A DNA stretch of 10,759 nt. Source: an uncultured Oscillospiraceae bacterium. Lineage in GTDB: Bacteria; Bacillota; Clostridia; Oscillospirales; Oscillospiraceae. The notes below the pieces were generated by a model. It had not been told where the DNA came from. It worked only from the letters and a program-made list of their open reading frames with translations, and did no database searches. Below, piece by piece: positions 1 to 6,710 of the stretch. Every line of letters begins with the position of its first letter. Position 1 is the first letter of the stretch. The stretch spans positions 1-10,759 of the forward strand of contig CAKTZN010000052.1 in assembly GCA_934635545.1 (NCBI GenBank). The letters run 5' to 3'. A program made the position numbers and the translations under genes.

Positions 1-248
1 GCAACTGCACCCAGTTCTGCCCCTACGCCTCCGAGCCCTGCCACGATAAGTTCACCCTGTTCCAGACGGCGGAGGACATGGTGGACAGCCACAACGCCGG
101 CGTGCTGTTCCTGGACGGCAACAAGGTTCGCGTCCGCACCTTCGGCGAGCCGAAGGACTACGATTTGGGCGGGAAGAACGACCTGCCCGCCGATCTGGAG
201 AAGCTCATCGTCACTATCCGCGACAAATATAGCTACCTGTTTGCGTAA
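1..248 (+). CDS. C-terminal fragment of an unrecognised protein
   Basis: This is an open frame running in from the left edge (first full codon at position 3) and ending at TAA 246-248. About 81 residues are visible. The fragment begins with a cysteine cluster (NCTQFCPYASEPC, Cys at fragment residues 2, 6 and 13) that could bind metal, but nothing proves this. A soluble alpha/beta-looking tail follows and ends in KYSYLFA. No transmembrane stretch is visible. I do not recognise the family. It lies tail to tail with the serine recombinase remnant, so it may be an accessory gene of the same mobile element; that is inferred from position only. Codon use is GC-rich and consistent with real coding sequence. 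Confidence 0.6.
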   Translation, partial: NCTQFCPYASEPCHDKFTLFQTAEDMVDSHNAGVLFLDGNKVRVRTFGEPKDYDLGGKNDLPADLEKLIVTIRDKYSYLFA

Positions 249-264
249 GACATTGCGCTGCAGC

Positions 265-294
265 AAAAAAAGAGAGAGCCGTCTGGCGGCTCTC
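265..294 (-). terminator. Rho-independent terminator, minus strand
   Basis: There is a perfect 8-bp stem (274-281 with 287-294) and a 5-nt loop. On the minus strand it is followed by a run of seven T (positions 271-265 read in reverse). It lies downstream of the minus-strand recombinase stop at 387 and would end that transcript. Confidence 0.75.
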
Positions 295-326
295 ATAGGT
301 ACACTTAGTGACCTGACCTTTGTATG

Positions 327-368
327 GGCAGGCAGTGGCGTAAGCCGCTGCCTGCCTGTTCTTTTTTC
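327..368 (+). terminator. Rho-independent terminator, plus strand
   Basis: There is a 13-bp GC-rich stem (327-339 with 344-356, one G-T wobble) closing a GTAA tetraloop. On the plus strand a T-rich tail follows (359-367). It suits the plus-strand gene that stops at 248, so it faces the terminator at 265-294. Confidence 0.75.
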
Positions 369-386
369 TGTCTTGATTTTCTGTGC

Positions 387-2018
387 TTATGACACCTGCG
401 TTTGTGCGGTCATCTGCTGCACGACCATTTCCAGAGAGGGAATGAAGTGTACTTCTGTGCTGTCGGCATCTTCTGCTGACAGGGTGCTGTCTATGACGCC
501 GATGTCGCGGTAGATGATCCGCACCTCCTGTATGCCGTTGCGGTTGTAGCGGCCCGGCCTCTCGCCAATGTCTATGCGCTCAATGAACGTCCACAGCAGC
601 TCCGGCGTCAGTTCGGTTATCTCCGTGTAGCGGCTGGCCTTCTCAATGAAGGCATCCACGTTGGCGGCGGAAGCTTTCAGCTTCTCCAGCTTCGCCTGCC
701 TCTCCGGGATGGCCGCTGCCAGTTGCTTCTGCTCGGCGTTGTAGTCGGCGGACAGCATTCGGAACTGCTCGTTGCTGATCTTGCCCAGCACGTTGTCCTC
801 GTAGAGCCGCTTGAATAGAGCGGACAGATCTGCGTTCCGCTTCACCATCTTATCCAGCTCCCGCTGGGTAGCTGTCATCTCCTTACGGAGCTGCGCCGTG
901 TTCTTGCGGTTGATGCAAGCGGCAAATTGGTGCTTTTTCGTCCTCGCGAAATGCGTTACCCGCCGCAGGTCATCCAACACGAGGGCTTTCAAGTTTGCTT
1001 CTGTAATGTGGTGAGGTGTGCAGGCTTCTTTACCCCGCTTGCCATAGGTGGAGCAGCGGAAGTAGTACTGCTCCGGCTTCATTTTGCCTGTGCGGCACAG
1101 CACCATGTACCCGCCGCAGTCGGCACAGTAGACCAGTCCGGCGAACAGCCCCGGCTCGTCCATGTGCTTGGGCGGGCGACGCTTGTGCTCGCGGATACGT
1201 TGCACGGTATCCCACAGCTCTTGGTCGATAAGGGCCTCGTGGGTGTTCTTCACCAGCACCTGCTCCTCCGGCGGGCGGTAGATGACTTTCTTGTTCTTGT
1301 AGGACAAGGTGCTGCTCTGCATGTTCAGCGTGTGGCCCAGATACACAGGATTTTTCAGAATATCAGCTACGGTTCTTCCTGTCCATGCGTAAGGCCGCGT
1401 GGTATCCAGCCGCGTGCAGGCCACGCCGGTCTGCCGGTAGTACTGGTTGGTGGGGTTCAGCACCTGCTGCGCCTTCAGCATACGGGCGATCTGGCAGGGG
1501 CCTTTGCCCTCAGAACAGAGGTGGAAGATGCGCTGGACAACTTCTTTTGTCTGCTCGTCCGGAACTATGTGCTTGCTGTCGTTATCCCGCTTGCGGTAGC
1601 CGTAGGGCGGCTTGCCGCCTAAGCGTTCGCCGTTCTCCGCCTGCATCCGCTTCACGGAACGCACCTTGCGGCTGGTGTCCTTGGCATGGAGCTCGTTGGC
1701 CCAGTTGCGGATGGGATTGAAGTCACTGCTACTCTCTACCAGTGAATCCACGCCATCGTTGACCGCGATGAAGCGGACACCTTTGGACGGGAAGTACAGT
1801 TCCGTCAGCTCACCGACCTTCAGGTACTCGCGGCCCAGCCGGGACATATCCTTCACGATCAGGGTACGCACCAGTCCCGCCTCAATGAGTGTCACAATGT
1901 CCTGCCATGCGGGACGGTCAAAGTTGGTGCCGCTGTAGCCATCGTCCGCCATGAACACAGGGTTTTGAAAGCCGTTGTCAGCGGCGTACTTCTCCAGATA
2001 GCTGCGCTGGGATGAGAT
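387..2018 (-). pseudogene. Large serine recombinase, N-terminus lost
   Basis: This is a site-specific integrase/resolvase of the large serine recombinase family, as carried by Clostridia integrative elements. The longest start-bearing frame is 523 aa from a GTG at 1958; recombinase-like sequence continues in frame to about 2018 (ISSQRSYLEKYAADNGF). In 523-aa numbering: rest of the resolvase catalytic domain to about 95, with KDMSRLGR at 36-43 carrying catalytic arginines; recombinase domain from about 112 (GGKPPYGY); zinc ribbon with Cys 278, 281, 302 and 313; helical coiled-coil-like region about 345-440; C-terminal domain to residue 523, intact. The extreme N-terminus with the nucleophilic serine is missing: in frame, a TGA lies at 2024-2022, directly upstream of the homology edge. 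The GTG has no ribosome binding site. It should therefore be catalytically dead and is probably untranslated. It is not the same gene as the fragment at the right end, since the shared catalytic region differs. Confidence 0.88.
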
Positions 2019-2047
2019 TTGTCAAGGATACTTTAACCCTAAAAGAA

Positions 2048-2076
2048 TTTACTTCTTTTAATAGAGATGCTATAAT
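2048..2076 (+). promoter_or_regulatory. Sigma-A-like promoter for the 219-aa gene
   Basis: A -35 box TTTACT (2048-2053), a 17-bp spacer and a perfect -10 TATAAT (2071-2076) lie in an AT-rich stretch that contrasts with the GC-rich surroundings. A ribosome binding site (AGGGTGAG, 2082-2089) and the ATG at 2093 follow. The implied leader is very short, about 10 nt. Confidence 0.65.
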
Positions 2077-2092
2077 TATATAGGGTGAGATT

Positions 2093-2752
2093 ATGAATAT
2101 ACAAGAGCTTATCCGTACAGCAAGCTGGCTTACAACGGAAAAAATTATGCTGCGCCCGTTGGTGCAGTTGGATAGCGTTCCTACATTAGAGGAACAGCGG
2201 GTGCTTGCTGAATTGGAAACCGGCATTTTTACTGATGCTGCGGCGATTGCTATTGCCTGTGGCTATGTTGATCCGCGCACGGTATTTCTTTCTGCGGCTG
2301 CATCGGAAGATGATCTTCGTGCCGCGCATGGGCGCTGCCGCTATCTGGCGGAGACCCCGGAGGAGATCCGAACACTCGACGCGCTGGTCGGATCGTATCT
2401 GCCGGAGGGCTATTTGGAGGATATTGCGATCCGCGTCGATCCGACCGGCCATGGAGCATTTACGCCGGATAATATCCAGACGTTTGCGCGGCTCATCCGC
2501 CGAACGGACAATTTGGCAGTGCGGGCGCTGTTCCTGCCTTTTGATTTGAACGGCGACCTGTCCCGGCAGGCCAAGGACGCTTTCAGCCTTGTGAAAAAAA
2601 TACGCTCCGATCTGCCTTGCATGCTTCATGCTTTCTGTTTTGAAGGCCTGATGAAACCATTGATGCAAGGGGACACAGAGTTGCTCCATACACTCAAAAT
2701 GCTTGCATCGCTAAACGACACTTCTCTATACGCTTCTTTTTTTATCTCATGA
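2093..2752 (+). CDS. Hypothetical protein, 219 aa, possible TIM-barrel fold
   Basis: I do not recognise a named family. The start is well supported: AGGGTGAG lies 3-4 nt before the ATG and a good promoter is just upstream. The protein looks soluble, without signal peptide or membrane segments. It alternates predicted strands and helices: FTDAAAIAIACG (46-57), TVFLSAAASEDDLRAA (63-78), IAIRVDPTGHGAF (111-123), LAVRALFLPFDLNGDLS (141-157), then a helix and LPCMLHAF (174-181). This rhythm weakly recalls the PLP-binding TIM barrel of alanine racemase/DapDC-type enzymes (D-P-x-x-V-F-L, I-x-x-R-V-D-P, then a G-L-M-T-H-like strand). However, no lysine in the usual PLP motif is visible near the N-terminus, so the comparison is tentative. 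It is the only complete plus-strand gene and converges with the XDH operon across a shared terminator. Its AT-rich leader suggests a separate origin or regulation. Confidence 0.7.
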   Translation: MNIQELIRTASWLTTEKIMLRPLVQLDSVPTLEEQRVLAELETGIFTDAAAIAIACGYVDPRTVFLSAAASEDDLRAAHGRCRYLAETPEEIRTLDALVGSYLPEGYLEDIAIRVDPTGHGAFTPDNIQTFARLIRRTDNLAVRALFLPFDLNGDLSRQAKDAFSLVKKIRSDLPCMLHAFCFEGLMKPLMQGDTELLHTLKMLASLNDTSLYASFFIS

Positions 2753-2784
2753 AAACGAGCAGGGTAAAATACCCTGCTCGTTTT
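2752..2784. terminator. Bidirectional terminator between convergent genes
   Basis: A perfect 15-bp inverted repeat (2752-2766 with 2770-2784) has a 3-nt AAA loop. A-runs and T-runs at its ends give a U-tract in both directions. It begins at the last base of the 219-aa gene's TGA and lies 15 bp beyond the end of the fused XDH gene, so it can terminate both transcripts. Confidence 0.88.
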
Positions 2785-2799
2785 GAACGATTTGATAGA

Positions 2800-5361
2800 T
2801 CACTTTCGATAAGGCGTGTTGATCAGCGGCAAGCTTTGCCGAAATTGTCCGTCCAGACGATAATAGGCGTGGGCACAGGCAGGCGCTGTGGGAATCATGC
2901 ACAATTCGCCGCAGCCCTTCGCTCCCAGCGAAAACGGCAGTTTATCTTTTTCATCCGGCTGACAAAGAATGACTTCCAGCTCGGGTGCTTCTGTTGCCCG
3001 CATGAAGCCGATCGTACCGAACTTACTCTTGGGGTAGCCGTCCACACACTCGAATTTCTCTGTGACACCGTAGCCGATGCCCATGACCATGCCGCCTTCA
3101 ATCTGCCCCTCTACAGATTGAACATTGACCGGCGTACCGACATCAAAGGCGGAAACTGCCTTTTCGATGCGGCCCTGTTCATTCAGAATAATGACCTGTG
3201 CGCCGTAGGAATAGGAAACATGGCTGATGGGGTTCTCTTTGATGGCACCCAGCGGGTCTGTTTTCGCAGAGTATTCGCCGAAGAACTCCTGTCCTTCCAA
3301 ATCGGCAATGGTCTTTCCTCCTGAGAGTGCCATCTTTAGCTTTTCACCTACACGGCGGGCCGCCTCACCAGTCATAACGGTCTGTCTGGAAGCGGTTGAA
3401 GTACCGGAGTCTGGCGTACGGGCGGTATCCGCTGCCTCAAAGACAAACAATGCAGGATCCAGTTCCGTCACATGGCAAATCTCAGTCAGCACCATCTGAC
3501 CGATGCCCTGTCCCATGCAGGAGGCGGATGTCCGGATGTGAATTTTTCCCTGCTCCACACTCAGCAGCACGCGACCGATGTCCTTCTTTCCCATACCTGT
3601 TCCGGAGTTCTTGAAGCCGCAAGCAATACCCGCATAAGGATGCGCATAATAGATGTCTTTCACCGCATCCAGACACGCTACCATGTTCGTATTCGGGTCC
3701 GCGGTCTGACCATTTGGCAGAATATCACCGGGCTTGATCGCATTGCGGCGGCGGAATTCCCATGGATCAATTCCTACCATCTCAGCCAGAAGATTGATGT
3801 TCATCTCAGTAGCAAAACAGCTTTGGGTTACATCGAACCCCCGAAATGCACCGGAAACCACATTGTTTGTATAGACGGACATCCCAAAAATGTCGATATT
3901 CTGGTAGTTGTACGGGCCAGCGGCGTGGGTGCAGGCACGATGCAGAACCGGGCCGCCCAGGGAGGCATATGCGCCGGTATCAGCAATAATGATGCCCTTC
4001 ATCCCAGTAAGAATCCCGTTTTCGTCACATGCTGTAGTAAACTCCATCTCCATCGGGTGACGCTTGACATGATAATCCAAGGATTCCTGTCGGCTGTATT
4101 TTACCTTGACAGTTTTTTTTGTAACCCATGACATCAATGCGGCATATTGCTGGACAGACATATCCTCTTTGCCGCCGAAACCGCCGCCAACCAGCGGAGC
4201 ACGACAATGAACTTTCTCTTTTGGAAGCTGGAGCATCTGCGCACATTCACGTTGTACGTCGTAGACGGACTGACTGGTGGTATAAATCAGCAGGCCATCC
4301 TCACCCTCCGGCATAGCAACACAGCACTCCGGCTCCATAAAACCGTGCTCCTGCCAACCTGTTTTATACTTTCGTGTTACCACATATTTCGAATTTTTGA
4401 TGGCTTCATCTGCATTTCCACGCACAAGATTTGCACGGCTCATAACATTGCCGTCAGGATGAATCAGTGGCGCGTCGCCGCGCAGCACATCAAAGGGATT
4501 CGTAACCGCAGGCAGTTCTGTGTAGTCCACTTCCACCAGTGCCGCGATTTCGTTCAGCTTTTCCTTTTTATCGGTAGCGATCACAGCCAGCACGTTTCCA
4601 ACGTAGCGGGTAATGTCACCCTCTCCCATCATCACGTCCCAGTCCTGCTTGATGTGGCCAATCTTGTTGCAGGGGACATCCGCCTTTGTCAGGACTTTTA
4701 CGCAGTCAGGATGTGCAGCGGCACGGGTGACATCAATACGATCGATGTGGGCGCGGGGGTAACGGGAATAGACGCAGCGCGCATAGAGCATTCCATCCAC
4801 AATGATGTCATCTGCAAAAATACCAGTGCCGTTGACCTTCTCCGCTGCGTCGATACGCTTGGCGTGCTCGTCCATGTGCAAAGTCTTTGGAGCAGGCGGA
4901 ACCTGCTTTTTCTCACGGAAGAACTCCGCAGCCATGAGGATAGCATCCTCAATTTTCTTATAGCCAGTGCAGCGGCAGAAGTTGCCGCGAATTGCTTGCT
5001 TTACGTCCACACGCGTTGGGTTCAGATTCATATCCAACAAGCTTTTCGCAGAAATAATCATACCAGGGATGCAGAAGCCGCATTGCACAGCACCCGCCTC
5101 AGCAAAGCAGTGTTCGTAGATTTTCATCTCATCAGCAGGAATTCCTTCGACCGTGAGAATGTTTTTTCCTACCAGCTTACTCAGAGATACAACACAAGCT
5201 TTTGTTTTTTTGCCATCTACCAGCACGGTGCAAGTACCGCAAGCTCCCTCGCTGCAGCCATCTTTGGCTGCGGTCAAACGCAGATCGTCTCGCAAAAAAG
5301 GCAGCAGCTTTTTATCCTGCTCAGCGGTATACTCCTTGCCGTTGATCAAAAGTTTATACAT
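2800..5361 (-). CDS. Fused [2Fe-2S]/molybdopterin xanthine dehydrogenase-type enzyme (Se-dependent XDH-like)
   Basis: This is an 853-aa single-chain molybdenum hydroxylase. The N-terminal ferredoxin-like domain binds a plant-type [2Fe-2S] cluster (Cys 36, 41, 44, 56). The all-helical domain binds the second (Cys 94, 97, 129, 131). After a linker (about 150-165), the Mo-binding part fills the rest: VGGGFGGKE at 391-399 (Glu399 aligns with the substrate-binding Glu of XDH), GAFRGF at 504-509 (Arg507), MGQG around 616-619, and GAKGCGE at 813-819 with Glu819 as the expected catalytic base. Length and domain order match the family annotated as selenium-dependent xanthine dehydrogenase. In that family selenium is a labile Mo ligand, not selenocysteine, so no in-frame TGA is expected or seen. 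E. coli XdhD is a related fused protein. The ATG at 5361 has AAAGGAG at 5371-5377. It is the last gene of the operon, 63 bp after the FAD gene, and has no FAD domain of its own. Purine hydroxylation is inferred; other N-heterocycles are possible. Confidence 0.9.
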   Translation of the reverse strand: MYKLLINGKEYTAEQDKKLLPFLRDDLRLTAAKDGCSEGACGTCTVLVDGKKTKACVVSLSKLVGKNILTVEGIPADEMKIYEHCFAEAGAVQCGFCIPGMIISAKSLLDMNLNPTRVDVKQAIRGNFCRCTGYKKIEDAILMAAEFFREKKQVPPAPKTLHMDEHAKRIDAAEKVNGTGIFADDIIVDGMLYARCVYSRYPRAHIDRIDVTRAAAHPDCVKVLTKADVPCNKIGHIKQDWDVMMGEGDITRYVGNVLAVIATDKKEKLNEIAALVEVDYTELPAVTNPFDVLRGDAPLIHPDGNVMSRANLVRGNADEAIKNSKYVVTRKYKTGWQEHGFMEPECCVAMPEGEDGLLIYTTSQSVYDVQRECAQMLQLPKEKVHCRAPLVGGGFGGKEDMSVQQYAALMSWVTKKTVKVKYSRQESLDYHVKRHPMEMEFTTACDENGILTGMKGIIIADTGAYASLGGPVLHRACTHAAGPYNYQNIDIFGMSVYTNNVVSGAFRGFDVTQSCFATEMNINLLAEMVGIDPWEFRRRNAIKPGDILPNGQTADPNTNMVACLDAVKDIYYAHPYAGIACGFKNSGTGMGKKDIGRVLLSVEQGKIHIRTSASCMGQGIGQMVLTEICHVTELDPALFVFEAADTARTPDSGTSTASRQTVMTGEAARRVGEKLKMALSGGKTIADLEGQEFFGEYSAKTDPLGAIKENPISHVSYSYGAQVIILNEQGRIEKAVSAFDVGTPVNVQSVEGQIEGGMVMGIGYGVTEKFECVDGYPKSKFGTIGFMRATEAPELEVILCQPDEKDKLPFSLGAKGCGELCMIPTAPACAHAYYRLDGQFRQSLPLINTPYRK

Positions 5362-5387
5362 AAATCAGTACTCCTTTTTGCTTTTAG

Positions 5388-5419
5388 AAGCGGGCGCTCC
5401 TGAAAAGAAGCGCCCGCTT
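5388..5419 (-). other. Intercistronic hairpin between FAD subunit and fused XDH
   Basis: A perfect 11-bp GC-rich stem (5388-5398 with 5409-5419) with a 10-nt loop fills most of the 63-bp gap between the stop at 5425 and the next ATG at 5361. On the minus strand no U-run follows; instead the purine-rich ribosome binding site of the next gene comes next. It is therefore unlikely to be a full terminator. RNA processing, a 3'-exonuclease block or partial attenuation are more likely roles. Confidence 0.7.
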
Positions 5420-5424
5420 AGATT

Positions 5425-6243
5425 TCAGATGCCTTTTTCTGCCAGAAAATCACCGAGCAGATTCATGCAGACGGTCTTGCGGTATTCCGCGCTGACACGG
5501 CCACGAGTCAGCACCAGCTTTTCACCGTAAGCCTTCAGCAGCTCCGGTTTGATCGCCTTGGCTTCCTCCACGGTCTTGCCCACCAGCATGGCCTCCACAT
5601 CACGGAAGCGAAGCACCGTGTCGGCTACAGCGCCGAAACCGGCGGAGAAGCGGGTGATGACACCGTTTTCCACGCTCAGGATGCCCGCAAAGGAGACGCG
5701 GGAGATGGCCAGCGCGTTGCGGCCACCGACCTTTTTGTAGTAATAATCATCGATACCGGCCTTCGGAAGCAGGATCTCCGCAATAATCTCATCGCTTGCA
5801 AGATCGAGCTTCTTGCGGCCCAGGTAGAACTTCTCCACATCCACAATGCGTTCGCCCTTGGCGGACAGCAGCTTCAGCTTCGCACCGGTGACAAACTCGA
5901 TAAGCACGGAGTCCGCTTTGGCGGAGCCGTTGCCCAGATTGCCGCCGAACGTCCCCGCGTTGCGAATGGCGGGCGCGGCGATGCGGGAGATGGCCTCCTT
6001 CATGAACTGAGAGACGAGGTCGCTGGCCAGCGCCTCGGTATAGGTGACTGCCGCGCCGATGCGGATATACGCTGCATCCTCGCAGATGGTTTTCAGCTCA
6101 GGCAGCTTACCCAGAAACAGATAGCTGACATTGGGACGGTTTTCCACCATCAGGTCAGTGCCGCCTGCATAGGGGACGAGATCATACTTGCCGCGAAGCT
6201 CCAATGCTTCCGCCAGCGTTTTCGGTGCGTATCCGTTTACCAT
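5425..6243 (-). CDS. xdhB: Xanthine dehydrogenase-type FAD-binding subunit
   Basis: This 272-aa subunit carries FAD and passes electrons from the [2Fe-2S] clusters to the acceptor in the cytoplasmic XDH/CO-dehydrogenase family. Visible signatures are the first FAD motif YAGGTDLM (25-32), RIGAAVTYTE (61-70), and the second FAD motif AIRNAGTFGGNLGNGSAKAD (92-111). A CODH-medium-type C-terminal domain runs to residue 272 (SAEYRKTVCMNLLGDFL near the end). Only two cysteines are seen (54, 259), so the extra [4Fe-4S] loop known from 4-hydroxybenzoyl-CoA reductase is absent. Length is typical for the stand-alone subunit (about 260-290 aa). The ATG at 6243 overlaps the FeS subunit's 3' end by 7 bp and has a strong AAAGGAGGG site upstream, so translation is probably coupled. 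As the only FAD protein here, it may serve both Mo hydroxylases. The symbol follows E. coli xdhABC and is by analogy. Confidence 0.9.
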   Translation of the reverse strand: MVNGYAPKTLAEALELRGKYDLVPYAGGTDLMVENRPNVSYLFLGKLPELKTICEDAAYIRIGAAVTYTEALASDLVSQFMKEAISRIAAPAIRNAGTFGGNLGNGSAKADSVLIEFVTGAKLKLLSAKGERIVDVEKFYLGRKKLDLASDEIIAEILLPKAGIDDYYYKKVGGRNALAISRVSFAGILSVENGVITRFSAGFGAVADTVLRFRDVEAMLVGKTVEEAKAIKPELLKAYGEKLVLTRGRVSAEYRKTVCMNLLGDFLAEKGI

Positions 6244-6710
6244 AGTCCGTTGCCCTCCTTTGCCGCGTTCATGATGGCATTTACGATGGCGTTATAACCC
6301 GTGCAGCGGCAGAGATTGCCGGACATACCCACACGGACTTTCTCCTCGGTGGGGTGCGGGTTCGCGGACAGAATGCTCTCCGCCGCCAGCACCATGCCGG
6401 GGATGCAGAAGCCGCACTGCACGGCGGATACCTCCGCAAACGCCTTGTCCAGTGCCGCGAAGCGCTCCGTTTCACGGTAGCCCTCCAGCGTTACGATGGT
6501 GCTGCCCTCCACAGCGCCCATGGCCACGCAGCAGGAGTTGATGAGCCTGCCGTCCAGCAGAACGGAGCATGCGCCGCACTCGCCCTCTTTGCAGCCGCAC
6601 TTGACGGAGGTGCAGCGGAACGTATCACGCAGCACATCCAGCAGACGGTCTGCCGCGCTGCCGGCATAGGAAACGGTTTTGCCGTTGAGAATGAATTGAA
6701 TGTCGTTCAT
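6237..6710 (-). CDS. xdhC: Xanthine dehydrogenase-type [2Fe-2S] subunit
   Basis: This 157-aa electron-transfer subunit has two [2Fe-2S] clusters. The ferredoxin-like domain ligands are Cys 40, 45, 48 and 60 (CxxxxCGxC...C). The helical-domain ligands are Cys 99, 102, 134 and 136 (QCGFC and CRCTGY). Extra cysteines at 33, 38 and 61 lie beside the first cluster. Length is normal for the family. The ATG at 6710 shares one base with the upstream Mo subunit's TAA (TAATG) and has AAAGGAGG seven nt before it. The 3' end overlaps the FAD gene by 7 bp. This makes the Mo-FeS-FAD set one translationally coupled unit. The same domain pair is also fused to the last protein of the operon, so the region holds two copies of this module. 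The symbol follows E. coli xdhC (FeS subunit), not the Moco-sulfurylation chaperone also called XdhC. Confidence 0.92.
   Translation of the reverse strand: MNDIQFILNGKTVSYAGSAADRLLDVLRDTFRCTSVKCGCKEGECGACSVLLDGRLINSCCVAMGAVEGSTIVTLEGYRETERFAALDKAFAEVSAVQCGFCIPGMVLAAESILSANPHPTEEKVRVGMSGNLCRCTGYNAIVNAIMNAAKEGNGLW

Noticed and set aside
927..1622. Plus-strand open frame (231 aa) antisense to the recombinase
   Set aside because: The opposite strand encodes a recognisable recombinase domain and zinc ribbon; this frame has none.
4147..5403. Plus-strand open frame (418 aa) antisense to the fused XDH
   Set aside because: It has no recognisable motif and no ribosome binding site. It mirrors the N-terminal half of the fused enzyme, which has intact FeS and Mo motifs.
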